Shown: in pieces, positions 37,809 to 51,293 of the stretch
How positions within the stretch are numbered: position 1 is the first letter of the stretch
Layout: each line of letters begins with the position of its first letter
Assembly (NCBI GenBank): GCA_964247055.1
Contig: OZ176058.1
Span: 4,092,001-4,156,000, forward strand
DNA length: 64,000 bases
Reading direction: 5' to 3'
DNA from: Paragordius varius
Taxonomy: Eukaryota; Nematomorpha
Program-made: the position numbers and the translations under genes
The notes under the pieces: model-generated
What the model saw: the letters and a program-made list of their open reading frames with translations, nothing else
Databases searched by the model: none
What the model was told of the DNA's origin: nothing

Positions 37809-39654
37809 TATGTTGAATAGCTTTTAGTGTTTCCAACAAGAAAACATATATTTTCAAAATCAAATATTTTGCAACAATTAAATTATGTTTTTTAACTTTT
37901 TAGTGTTTCCAACAATCAAACATATATTTTCAATAATCAAATAATTTTTCCAACAATCAAATTATGTTGTCTTTTAACTTTTTAGTGTTTCCAACAATCA
38001 ATCATATATTTTAACATTCAAATTAATTTCTCCAACAATCAAAATATGATGCCCAATAGGTTTTTAGTGTTTCCAATTTCCAACAATCCAAATTTGATTT
38101 CTTTTAACTTTTTAGTGTTTCCAACAATCAAACATATATTTTCAACAATCAAATAATTTTTCCAACAATCAAATTATGTTGTCTTTTAACTTTTTAGTGT
38201 TTCCAACAATCAATCATACATTTTCGACAATCAAATAATTTCTCCAACAATCAAAGTATGTTGCCCAATAGTTTTTTAGTGTTTTCAACAATTAAATATT
38301 TTTTCAACAATCAAATTATGTTGTCTTTTAACTTTTTAGTGTTTTCAACAATCAAACATATATTTTCAACAATCAAATAATTTTCCAACAATAAATATGT
38401 TGCCCAATAGTTTTTTAGTGTTTCCAACAATTAAATAATTTTTTCAACAATCAAATTATGTTGTCTTTTAACTTTTTAGTGTTTCCAACAATCAATCATA
38501 TATTTTCAACATTCAAATTAATTTCTCCAACAATCAAAATATGATGCCCAATAGCTTTTTAGTGTTTCCAATTTCCAACAATCAAAATTTGATTTCTTTT
38601 AACTTTTTAGTGTTTCCAACAATCAAACATATATTTTCAACAATCAAATAATTTTTCCAACAATCAAATTATGTTGTCTTTTAACTTTTTAGTGTTTTCA
38701 ACAATCAATCATACATTTTCGACAATCAAATAATTTCTCCAACAATCAAAATATGATGCCCAATAACTTTTTAGTGTTTCCAACAATGAAACATATATTT
38801 TCAACAATCAAATAATTTTTTTAACAATCAAAATATGTTGCCCAATAGCTTTTTAGTATTTCCAACAATCAAATAATTTTTCCAACAATCAAAATATGTT
38901 TTCTTTTAACTTTTTAGTGTTTCCAACAGTCCATATATTTTCAACAATCAAATAAATTTTCCAACAATATAAATATGTTGCCCAATAGCTTTTTAGTATT
39001 TCCAACAATCAAACATATATTTTCAACAATCAAATAATTTTTCCAACAATCAAAATATGTTTTCTTTTAACTTTTTAGTGTTTCCAACAATCAAACATAT
39101 ATTTTCAACAATCAAATAATTTTTACAACAATCAAAATATGTTGCCCAATAGCTTTTTAGTGTTTCCAACAATGAAACATATATTTTCAACAATCAAATA
39201 ATTTTTCAAACAATCAAAATATGTTGCACAATTGCTTTTTAGTGTTTCCAACAATCGAACATATATTTTCAACAAAATAATTTCCAACAAAATATGGTGC
39301 CCAATAGCTTTTTAGTGTTTCTAATTTCCAACAATCAAAATTTGATTTCTTTTAACTTTTTAGTGTTTCCAACAATCAAACATATATTTTCAACAATCAA
39401 ATAATTTTCCCAACAATCTTATTATGTTGTCTTTTAACTTTTTAGTGTTTCCAACAATCGCAATAATCAAATAATTTTTCCAACAATCAAAATATGTTCC
39501 CCAATAGCTTTTTAGTATTTCCAACAATCAAATATATATTTTCAACAATCAAATAATTTTTCCAACAACCAAATTATGTTGTCTTTTAACTTTTTAGTGT
39601 TTCCAACAATCAATCATATATTTTCAACAATCAAATAATTTTCCAACAATAAAT
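37809..39654 (+). repeat. Satellite segment 37.8-39.7 kb
   Basis: Ordinary units at the right edge of the TACATT/TTCGAC domain. Odd joins occur near 38,927 (CCAACAGTCCATATATT) and near 39,459 (CAATCGCAATAATC), each looking like an internal deletion within one unit. Two palindromic modules occur near 38,580 and 39,326. No gene or foreign DNA. Confidence 0.75.
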
Positions 39655-42481
39655 ATGTTGCCCAATAGTTTTTTACTGTTTCCAACAATTAAATAATTTT
39701 TTCAACAATCAAATTATGTTGTCTTTTAACTTTTTAGTGTTTCCAACAATCAAACATATATTTTCAACAATAATTTTTCCAACAATCAAATATGTTGCCC
39801 AATAGCTTTTTAGTATTTCCAACAATCAAACATATATTTTCAACAATCAAATAATTTTTCCAACAATCAAAATATGTTGCCCAATAACTTTTTAGTGTTT
39901 CCAACAATCAAACATATATTTTCGACAATCAAATAATTTTTCAAACAATCAAAATATGTTGCCCAATAACTTTTTAGTGTTTCCAACAATCAAACATATA
40001 TTTTCAACAATTAAATAATTTTTCAATCAATCAAAATATGTTGCCCAATAGCTTTTTAGTATTTCCAACAATCAAACATATATTTTCAACAATCAAATAA
40101 TTTTTCCAACAATCAAATTATGTTGTCTTTTAACTTTTTAATGTTTTCAACAAATCATATATTTTCAACAATCAAATAATTTCTCCAACAATCAAAATAT
40201 GATGCCCAATAACTTTTTAGTGTTTCCAACAATGAAACATATATTTTCAACAATCAAATAATTTTTCAAACAATCAAAATATGTTGCCCAATAGCTTTTT
40301 ACTGTTTCCAACAATCAAACATATATTTTCAACAATCAAATAATTTTTCAAACAATCAAAATATGTTGCCCAATAGCTTTTTAGTATTTCCAACAATCAA
40401 ACATATATTTTCAACAATCAAATAATTTTTCCAACAATCAAAATATGTTGCCCAATAGCTTTTTAGTACTTCCAACAATCAAATAATTCCAACAATCAAA
40501 ATTTGTTTTCTTTTAACTTTTTAGTGTTTCCAACAATCAAACATATATTTTCAACAATCAAATAATTTTTTTAACAATCAAAATATGTTGCCCAATAGCT
40601 TTTTAGTATTTCCAACAATCAAATAATTTTTCCAACAATCAAAATATGTTTTCTTTTAACTTTTTAGTGTTTCCAACAATCAAACATATATTTTCAACAA
40701 TCAAATAAATTTTCCAACAATCAAAATATGTTGCCCAATAGCTTTTTAGTATTTCCACCAATCAAACATATATTTCCAACAATCAAATAATTTTTCCAAC
40801 AATCAAAATATGTTTTCTTTTAACTTTTTAGTGTTTCCAACAATCAAACATATATTTTCAACAATCAAATAAATTTTCCAACAATAAAAATATGTTGCCC
40901 AATAGCTTTTTAGTATTTCCAACAATCAAACATATATTTTCAACAATCAAATAATTTTTCCAACAATCAAAATATGTTTTCTTTTAACTTTTTAGTGTTT
41001 CCAACAACCAAACATATATTTTCAACAATCAAATAATTTTTACAACAATCAAAATATGTTGCCCAATAGCTTTTTAGTGTTTCCAACAATGAAACATATA
41101 TTTTCAATAATCAAATAATTTTTCAAACAATCAAAATATGTTGCCCAATAGCTTTTTAGTGTTTCCAACAATCAAACATATATTTTCAACAAAATAATTT
41201 CCAACAAAATATGATGCCCAATAGCTTTTTAGTGTTTCTAATTTCCAACAATCAAAATTTGATTTCTTTTAACTTTTTAGTGTTTCCAACAATCAAACAT
41301 ATATTTTCAACAATCAAATAATTTTCCCAACAATCTTATTATGTTGTCTTTTAACTTTTTAGTGTTTCCAACAATCAAACATATATTTTCAAGAATCAAA
41401 TAATTTTTCCAACAATCAAAATATGTTCCCCAATAGCTTTTTAGTATTTCCAACAATCAAACATATTTCAACAATCAAATAATTTTTCCAACAATCAAAT
41501 TATGTTGTCTTTTAACTTTTTAGTGTTTCCAACAATCAATCATATATTTTCAACAATCAAATAATTTTCCAACAATAAATATGTTGCCCAATAGTTTTTT
41601 ACTGTTTCCAACAATTAAATAATTTTTTCAACAATCAAATTATGTCTTTTAACTTTTTAGTGTTTCCAACAATCAAACATATATTTTCAACAATAATTTT
41701 TCCAACAATCAAATATGTTGCCCAATAGCTTTTTAGTATTTCCAACAATCAAACATATATTTTCAACAATCAAATAATTTTTCAAACAATCAAAATATGT
41801 TGCCCAATAGCTTTTTAGTATTTCCAACAATCAAACATATACAACAATCAAATAATTTTTACAACAATCAAAATATGTTGCCCAATAGCTTAGTGTTTCC
41901 AACAATGAAACATATATTTTCAACAATCAAATAATTTTTCAAACAATCAAAATATGTTGCCCAATAGCTTTTTAGTGTTTCCAACAATCAAACATATATT
42001 TTCAACAAAATAATTTCCAACAAAATATGATGCCCAATAGCTTTTTAGTGTTTCTAAATTCCAACAATCAAAATTTGATTTCTTTTAACTTTTTAGTGTT
42101 TCCAACAATCAAACATATATTTTCAACAATCAAATAATTTTCCCAACAATCTTATTATGTTGTCTTTTAACTTTTTCGTGTTTCCAACAATCAAACATAT
42201 ATTTTCAAGAATCAAATAATTTTTCCAACAATCAAAATATGTTCCCCAATAGCTTTTTAGTATTTCCAACAATCAAACATATATTTTCAACAATCAAATA
42301 ATTTTTCCAACAATCAAATTATGTTGTCTTTTAACTTTTTAGTGTTTCCAACAATCAATCATATATTTTCAACAATCAAATAATATTCCAACAATAAATA
42401 TGTTGCCCAATAGTTTTTTACTGTTTCCAACAATCAAACATATATTTTCAACAATCAAATAATTTTTCAAACAATCAAAAT
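39655..42481 (+). repeat. 2,827-bp higher-order repeat, copy 1
   Basis: Markers recur 2,827 bp downstream: TTCGAC at 39,921 and 42,748, CATATATTTCCAAC near 40,767 and 43,594, and ACATATTTCAAC at 41,461 and 44,288. A 3-bp loss (TATGTCTTTT near 41,641) shifts the offset to 2,830 from there on. The unit includes the unusual TGCCCAATAGCTTAGTG at 41,879 and the CATATACAACAATC deletion at 41,836. Confidence 0.87.
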
Positions 42482-45323
42482 ATGTTGCCCAATAGTTTTT
42501 TACTGTTTCCAACAATTAAATAATTTTTTCAACAATCAAATTATGTTGTCTTTTAACTTTTTAGTGTTTCCAACAATCAAACATATATTTTCAACAATAA
42601 TTTTTCCAACAATCAAATATGTTGCCCAATAGCTTTTTAGTATTTCCAACAATCAAACATATATTTTCAACAATCAAATAATTTTTCCAACAATCAAAAT
42701 ATGTTGCCCAATAACTTTTTAGTGTTTCCAACAATCAAACATATATTTTCGACAATCAAATAATTTTTCAAACAATCAAAATATGTTGCCCAATAACTTT
42801 TTAGTGTTTCCAACAATCAAACATATATTTTCAACAATCAAATAATTTTTCAATCAATCAAAATATGTTGCCCAATAGCTTTTTAGTATTTCCAACAATC
42901 AAACATATATTTTCAACAATCAAATAATTTTTCCAACAATTAAATTATGTTGTCTTTTAACTTTTTAATGTTTTCAACAAATCATATATTTTCAACAATC
43001 AAATAATTTCTCCAACAATCAAAATATGATGCCCAATAACTTTTTAGTGTTTCCAACAATGAAACATATATTTTCAACAATCAAATAATTTTTCAAACAA
43101 TCAAAATATGTTGCCCAATAGCTTTTTACTGTTTCCAACAATCAAACATATATTTTCAACAATCAAATAATTTTTCAAACAATCAAAATATGTTGCCCAA
43201 TAGCTTTTTAGTATTTCCAACAATCAAACATATATTTTCAACAATCAAATAATTTTTCCAACAATCAAAATATGTTGCCCAATAGCTTTTTAGTACTTCC
43301 AACAATCAAATAATTCCAACAATCAAAATTTGTTTTCTTTTAACTTTTTAGTGTTTCCAACAATCAAACATATATTTTCAACAATCAAATAATTTTTTTA
43401 ACAATCAAAATATGTTGCCCAATAGCTTTTTAGTATTTCCAACAATCAAATAATTTTTCCAACAATCAAAATATGTTTTCTTTTAACTTTTTAGTGTTTC
43501 CAACAATCAAACATATATTTTCAACAATCAAATAAATTTTCCAACAATCAAAATATGTTGCCCAATAGCTTTTTAGTATTTCCAACAATCAAACATATAT
43601 TTCCAACAATCAAATAATTTTTCCAACAATCAAAATATGTTTTCTTTTAACTTTTTAGTGTTTCCAACAATCAAACATATATTTTCAACAATCAAATAAA
43701 TTTTCCAACAATAAAAATATGTTGCCCAATAGCTTTTTAGTATTTCCAACAATCAAACATATATTTTCAACAATCAAATAATTTTTCCAACAATCAAAAT
43801 ATGTTTTCTTTTAACTTTTTAGTGTTTCCAACAACCAAACATATATTTTCAACAATCAAATAATTTTTACAACAATCAAAATATGTTGCCCAATAGCTTT
43901 TTAGTGTTTCCAACAATGAAACATATATTTTCAATAATCAAATAATTTTTCAAACAATCAAAATATGTTGCCCAATAGCTTTTTAGTGTTTCCAACAATC
44001 AAACATATATTTTCAACAAAATAATTTCCAACAAAATATGATGCCCAATAGCTTTTTAGTGTTTCTAATTTCCAACAATCAAAATTTGATTTCTTTTAAC
44101 TTTTTAGTGTTTCCAACAATCAAACATATATTTTCAACAATCAAATAATTTTCCCAACAATCTTATTATGTTGTCTTTTAACTTTTTAGTGTTTCCAACA
44201 ATCAAACATATATTTTCAAGAATCAAATAATTTTTCCAACAATCAAAATATGTTCCCCAATAGCTTTTTAGTATTTCCAACAATCAAACATATTTCAACA
44301 ATCAAATAATTTTTCCAACAATCAAATTATGTTGTCTTTTAACTTTTTAGTGTTTCCAACAATCAATCCAATATTTTCAACAATCAAATAATTTTCCAAC
44401 AATAAATATGTTGCCCAATAGTTTTTTACTGTTTCCAACAATTAAATAATTTTTTCAACAATCAAATTATGTTGTCTTTTAACTTTTTAGTGTTTCCAAC
44501 AATCAAACATATATTTTCAACAATAATTTTTCCAACAATCAAATATGTTGCCCAATAGCTTTTTAGTATTTCCAACAATCAAACATATATTTTCAACAAT
44601 CAAATAATTTTTCAAACAATCAAAATATGTTGCCCAATAGCTTTTTAGTATTTCCAACAATCAAACATATACAACAATCAAATAATTTTTCCAACAATCA
44701 AAATATGTTTTCTTTTAACTTTTTAGTGTTTCCAACAATCAAACATATATTTTCAACAATCAAATAATTTTTACAACAATCAAAATATGTTGCCCAATAG
44801 CTTAGTGTTTCCAACAATGAAACATATATTTTCAACAATCAAATAATTTTTCAAACAATCAAAATATGTTGCCCAATAGCTTTTTAGTGTTTCCAACAAT
44901 CAAACATATATTTTCAACAAAATAATTTCCAACAAAATATGATGCCCAATAGCTTTTTAGTGTATCTAAATTCCAACAATCAAAATTTGATTTCTTTTAA
45001 CTTTTTAGTGTTTCCAACAATCAAACATATATTTTCAACAATCAAATAATTTTTCCAACAATCAAAATATGTTCCCCAATAGCTTTTTAGTATTTCCAAC
45101 AATCAAACATATATTTTCAACAATCAAATAATTTTTCCAACAATCAAATTATGTTGTCTTTTAACTTTTTAGTGTTTCCAACAATCAATCATATATTTTC
45201 AACAATCAAATAATATTCCAACAATAAATATGTTGCCCAATAGTTTTTTACTGTTTCCAACAATCAAACATATATTTTCAACAATCAAATAATTTTTCAA
45301 ACAATCAAAATATGTTGCCCAAT
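42482..45323 (+). repeat. 2,827-bp higher-order repeat, copy 2
   Basis: Second copy, differing by one whole monomer gained and one lost. Between the CATATACAAC marker and the TTTTTACAAC marker it has one additional 82-bp B-type unit (offset steps from 2,830 to 2,912). Near 45.05 kb it lacks the CTTATTATG/CAAGAATC unit present at 42.15-42.2 kb, returning the offset to 2,830 at TAATATTCC (42,381 and 45,211). Confidence 0.85.
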
Positions 45324-46190
45324 AGCTTTTTAGTATTTCCAACAATCAAACATATACAACAATCAAATAATTTTTCCAACAATCAAATTATGTTGCCTTT
45401 TAACTTTTTAGTGTTTTCAACAATCAAACATATATTTTCAACAATCAAATAATTTTTCCAACAATCAAATTATGTTGCCCAATAGTTTTTTACTGTTTCC
45501 AACAATCAAACATATATTTTCAACAATCAAATAATTTTTCAAACAATCAAAATATGTTGCCCAATAGCTTTTTAGTATTTCCAACAATCAAACATATACA
45601 ACAATCAAATAATTTTTCAAACAATCAAAATATGTTCCCCAATAGCTTTTTAGTATTTCCAACAATCAAACATATATTTTCAACAATCAAATAATATTCC
45701 AACAATAAATATGTTGCCCAATAGTTTTTTACTGTTTCCAACAATCAAACATATATTTTCAACAATCAAATAATTTTTCAAACAATCAAAATATGTTGCC
45801 CAATAGCTTTTTAGTATTTCCAACAATCAAACATATACAACAATCAAATAATTTTTCCAACAATCAAATTATGTTGTCTTTTAACTTTTTAGTGTTTTCA
45901 ACAATCAATCATATATTTTCAACAATCAAATAATATTCCAACAATAAATATGTTGCCCAATAGTTTTTTACTGTTTCCAACAATCAAACATATATTTTCA
46001 ACAATCAAATAATTTTTCAAACAATGAAAATATGTTGCCCAATAGCTTTTTAGTATTTCCAACAATCAAACATATACAACAATCAAATAATTTTTCAAAT
46101 AATCAAAATATGTTCCCCAATAGCTTTTTAGTATTTCCAACAATCAAACATATATTTTCAACAATCAAATAATTTTTCCAACAATCAAAT
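45241..46190 (+). repeat. 239-242 bp three-monomer repeat, four copies
   Basis: TAGTTTTTTACTG starts at 45,241; 45,483; 45,722 and 45,961, and CATATACAAC at 45,351; 45,593; 45,832 and 46,071, giving spacings of 242, 239 and 239 bp. The middle monomer alternates between a B-prime type (copies 1 and 3) and a TTCCCCAATAGC type (copies 2 and 4), so the true unit may be a 481-bp pair present twice. It looks like local expansion of the end of the 2,827-bp unit. Confidence 0.85.
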
Positions 46191-48983
46191 TATGTTGTCT
46201 TTTAACTTTTTAGTGTTTCCAACAATCAATCATATATTTTCAACAAAATAATTTCCAACAAAATATGATGCCCAATAGCTTTTTAGTGTTTCTAATTTCC
46301 AACAATCAAAATTTGATTTCTTTTAACTTTTTAGTGTTTCCAACAATCAAACATATATTTTCAACAATCAAATAATTTTCCCAACAATCAAAATATGTTT
46401 TCTATTAACTTTTTAGTGTTTCCAACAATCAAACATATATTTTCAATAATTAAATAATTTCCAACAAAATATGATGCCCAATAGCTTTTTAGTCTTTCTA
46501 ATTTCCAACAATCAAAATTTGATTTCTTTTAACTTTTTAGTGTATCCAACAATCAAACATATATTTTCAACAATCAAATAATTTTCCCAACAATCTTATT
46601 ATGTTGTCTTTTAACATTTTAGTGTTTCCAACAATCAAATATATATTTTCAAGAATCAAATAATTTTTCCAACAATCAAAATATGTTCCCCAATAGCTTT
46701 TTAGTATTTCCAACAATCAAACATATATTTTCAACAATCAAATAATTTATCCAACAATCAAATTATGTTGTCTTTTAACTTTTTAGTGTTTCCAACAATC
46801 AATCATATATTTTAAACAATCAAATAATTTTCCAACAATAAATATGTTGCCCAATAGTTTTTTACTGTTTCCAACAATTAAATAATTTTTTCAACAATCA
46901 AATTATGTTGTCTTTTAACTTTTTAGTGTTTCCAACAATCAAACATATTTCAACAATCAAATAATTTATCCAACAATCAAATATGTTGCCCAATAGCTTT
47001 TAAGTATTTCCAACAATCAAACATATATTTTCAACAATCAAATAATTTTTCCAACAATCAAAATATGTTCTAATAACTTTTTAGTGTTTCCAACAATCAA
47101 ACATATATTTTCAACAATCAAATAATTTTTCAAACAATCAAAATATGTTGCCCAATAACTTTTTAGTGTTTCCAACAATCAAACATATATTTTCAATAAT
47201 CAAATAATTTTTCAAACAATCAAAATATGTTGCCCAATAGCTTTTTAGTATTTCCAACAATCAAACATATATTTTCAACAATCAAATAATTTTTCCAACA
47301 ATCGAATTATGTTGTCTTTTAACTTTTTAGTGTTTCCAACAATCAATCATATATTTTCAACAATCAAATAATTTTCCAACAATAAATATGTTGCCCAATA
47401 GTTTTTTACTGTTTCCAACAATTAAATAATTTTTTCAACAATCAAATTATGTTGTCTTTTAACTTTTTAGTGTTTCCAACAATCAAACATATATTTTCAA
47501 CAATCAAATAATTTTTCCAACAATCAAATTATGTTGTCTTTTAACTTTATAGTGTTTTCAACAAACAATCATATATTTTCAACAATCAAATAATTTCTCC
47601 AACATTCAAAATATGATGCCCAATAACTCTTTAGTGTTTCCAACAATGAAACATATATTTTCAACAATCAAATAATTTTTCAAACAATCAAAATATGTTG
47701 CCCAATAGCTTTTTAGTGTTTCCAACAATCAAACATATATTTTCAACAATCAAATAATTTTTCAAACAATCAAAATATGTTGCCCAATAGCTTTTTAGTA
47801 TTTCCAACAATCAAACATATATTTTCAACAATCAAATAATTTTTCCAACAATCAAAATATTTTGCCCAATAGCTTTTTAGTACTTCCAACAATCAAATAA
47901 TTTTTCCAACAATCAAAATATGTTTTCTTTAACTTTTTAGTGTTTCCAACAATCAAACACATATTTTCAACAATCAAATAATTTTTTTAACAATCAAAAT
48001 ATGTTGCCCAATAGCTTTTTAGTATTTCCAACAATCAAATAATTTTTCCAACAATCAAAATATGTTTTCTTTTAACTTTTTAGTGTTTCCAACAATCAAA
48101 CATATATTTCAACAATCAAATAAATTTTCCAACAATCAAAATATGTTGCCCAATAGCTTTTTAGTATTTCCAACAATCAAACATATATTTTCAACAATCA
48201 AATAATTTTTCCAACAATCGAATTATGTTGTCTTTTAACTTTTTAGTGTTTCCAACAATCAATCATATATTTTCAACAATCAAATAATTTTCCAACAATA
48301 AATATGTTGCCCAATAGTTTTTTACTGTTTCCAACAATTAAATAATTTTTTCAACAATCAAATTATGTTGTCTTTTAACTTTTTAGTGTTTCCAACAATC
48401 AAACATATATTTTCAACAATCAAATAATTTTTCCAACAATCAAAATATGTTTTCTTTTAACTTTTTAGTGTTTCCAACAATCAAACATATATTTTCAACA
48501 ATCAAATAATTTTTACAACAATCAAAATATGTTGCCCAATAGCTTTTTAGTGTTTCCAACAATGAAACTTATATTTTCAACAATCAAATAATTTTTCAAA
48601 CAATCAAAATATGTTGCCCAATAGCTTTTTAGTGTTTCCAACAATCAAACATATATTTTCAACAATCAAATAATTTTTCAAACAATCAAAATATGTTCCC
48701 CAATAGCTTTTTAGTATTTCCAACAATCAAACATATATTTTCAACAATCAAATAATTTTTCCAACAATCAAATTATGTTGTCTTTTAACTTTTTAGTGTT
48801 TCTAACAATCTATCATATATTTTCAACAAAATAATTTCCAACAAAATATGATGCCCAATAGCTTTTTAGTGTTTCTAATTTCCAACAATCAAAATTTGAT
48901 TTGTTTTAACTTTTTAGTGTTTCCAACAATCAAACATATATTTTCAACAATCAAATAATTTTCCCAACAATCAAAATATGTTT
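46191..48983 (+). repeat. Satellite segment 46.2-49.0 kb, start of TTTCTATTAAC domain
   Basis: The variant TTTCTATTAAC first appears at 46,400. The stretch also has palindromic modules near 46,306 and 46,512, the CAATCGAATTATG variant near 47,301 and 48,216, and GTTCTAATAAC near 47,067. Its second half (47.5-48.6 kb) recurs 1,653 bp downstream. Satellite only. Confidence 0.75.
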
Positions 48984-50330
48984 TCTATTAACTTTTTAGT
49001 GTTTCCAACAATCAAACATATATTTTCAACAATCAAATAATTTCCAACAAAATATGATGCCCAATAGCTTTTTAGTGTTTCTAATTTCCAACAATGAAAA
49101 TTTGATTTCTTTTAACTTTTTAGTGTTTTCAACAATCAAACATATATTTTCAACAATCAAATAATTTTTCCAACAATCAAATTATGTTGTCTTTTAACTT
49201 TATAGTGTTTTCAACAATCAATCATATATTTTCAACAATCAAATAATTTCTCCAACAATCAAAATATGATGCCCAATAACTTTTTAGTGTTTCCAACAAT
49301 GAAACATATATTTTCAACAATCAAATAATTTTTCAAACAATCAAAATATGTTGCCCAATAGCTTTTTAGTGTTTCCAACAATCAAACATATATTTTCAAC
49401 AATCAAATAATTTTTCAAACAATCAAAATATGTTGCCCAATAGCTTTTTAGTATTTCCAACAATCAAACATATATTTTCAACAATCAAATAATTTTTCCA
49501 ACAATCAAAATATGTTGCCCAATAGCTTTTTAGTACTTCCAACAATCAAATAATTTTTTTAACAATCAAAATATGTTTTCTTTTAACTTTTTAGTGTTTC
49601 CAACAATCAAACATATATTTTCAACAATCAAATAATTTTTTTAACAATCAAAATATTTGCCCAATAGCTTTTTAGTATTTCCAACAATCAAATAATTTTT
49701 CCAACAATCAAAATATGTTTTCTTTTAACTTTTTAGTGTTTCCAACAATCAAACATATATTTCAACAATCAAATAAATTTTCCAACAATCAAAATATGTT
49801 GCCCAATAGCTTTTTAGTATTTCCAACAATCAAACATATATTTTCAACAATCAAATAATTTTTCCAACAATCAAATTATGTTGTCTTTTAACTTTTTAGT
49901 GTTTCCAACAATCAATCATATATTTTCAACAATCAAATAATTTTCCAACAATAAATATGTTGCCCAATAGTTTTTTACTGTTTCCAACAATTAAATAATT
50001 TTTTCAACAATCAAATTATGTTGTCTTTTAACTTTTTAGTGTTTCCAACAATCAAACATATATTTTCAACAATCAAATAATTTTTCCAACAATCAAAATA
50101 TGTTTTCTTTTAACTTTTTAGTGTTTCCAACAATCAAACATATATTTTCAACAATCAAATAATTTTTACAACAATCAAAATATGTTGCCCAATAGCTTTT
50201 TAGTGTTTCCAACAATGAAACTTATATTTTCAACAATCAAATAATTTTTCAAACAATCAAAATATGTTGCCCAATAGCTTTTTAGTGTTTCCAACAATCA
50301 AACATATATTTTCAACAATCAAATAATTTT
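47540..50330 (+). repeat. 1,653-bp tandem repeat
   Basis: ACTTTATAGTG near 47,543 recurs near 49,196 and CAATGAAACTTAT near 48,561 recurs near 50,214, both offset 1,653. TTTATAGTG also appears near 62,926, so the same segment is used again at the right end of the window. Copies: about 47.54-49.19 kb and 49.20-50.33 kb (second partial). Confidence 0.78.
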
Positions 50331-51072
50331 TCAAACAATCAAAATATGTTGCCCAATAGCTTTTTAGTGTTTCCAACAATGAAACATATATTTTCACAAT
50401 CAAATAATTTTTCAAACAATCAAAATATGTTGTCTTTTAACTTTTTAGTGTTTCCAACAATCAATCATATATTTTCAACAATCAAATAATTTCCAACAAA
50501 ATATGATGCACAATAGCTTTTTAGTGTTTCTAATTTCCAACAATCAAAATTTGATTTCTTTTAACTTTTTAGTGTTTCCAACAATCAAACATATATTTTC
50601 AACAATCAAATAATTTTTCAAACAATCAAAATATGTTGCCCAATAGCTTTTTAGTGTTTCCAACAATCAAACATATATTTTCAACAATCAAATAATTTTT
50701 CAAACAATCAAAATATGTTGCCCAATAGCTTTTTAGTATTTCCAACAATCAAACATATATTTTCAACAATCAAATAATTTTTCAAACAATCAAAATATGT
50801 TGCCCAATAGCTTTTTAGTGTTTCCAACAATCAAACATATATTTTCAACAATCAAATAATTTTTCAAACAATCAAAATATGTTCCCCAATAGCTTTTTAG
50901 TATTTCCAACAATCAAACATATATTTTCAACAATCAAATAATTTTTCCAACAATCAAATTATGTTGTCTTTTAACTTTTTAGTGTTTCCAACAATCAATC
51001 ATATATTTTCAACAAAATAATTTCCAACAAAATATGATGCCCAATAGCTTTTTAGTGTTTCTAATTTCCAAC

Positions 51073-51293
51073 AATCAAAATTTGATTTCTTTTAACTTTT
51101 TAGTGTTTCCAACAATCAAACATATATTTTCAACAATCAAATAATTTTCCCAACAATCAAAATATGTTTTCTATTAACTTTTTAGTGTTTCCAACAATCA
51201 AACATATATTTTCAACAATCAAATAATTTCCAACAAAATATGATGCCCAATAGCTTTTTAGTGTTTCTAATTTCCAACAATCAAAATTTGATT
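51073..51293 (+). repeat. Paired palindromic modules 206 bp apart
   Basis: Two AATCAAA-A-TTTGATT modules start at 51,073 and 51,279. The same 206-bp pair occurs at 53,259/53,465 and 55,212/55,418, with similar pairs (about 200-207 bp) near 46,306/46,512, 56,757, 58,297 and 60,638. The unit between them carries the TTTCTATTAAC variant, or a related one, in its B-type half. The pair is the hallmark of the 46-61 kb domain. Confidence 0.8.

Larger units (their letters stand above)
30761..38760 (+). repeat. Domain marked by linked TACATT and TTCGAC changes
   Basis: Ten units carry the pair CATACATTTTCGAC instead of CATATATTTTCAAC: near 30,761; 31,641; 33,401; 34,277; 34,560; 35,352; 35,707; 37,055; 38,217 and 38,711. 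Outside this stretch I saw only TTCGAC without TACATT, at 39,921 and 42,748. The two changes travel together. The same domain has TTTTTTAGTG in place of TTTTTTACTG and several CATTCAAATTAATTTC units. Confidence 0.83.
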
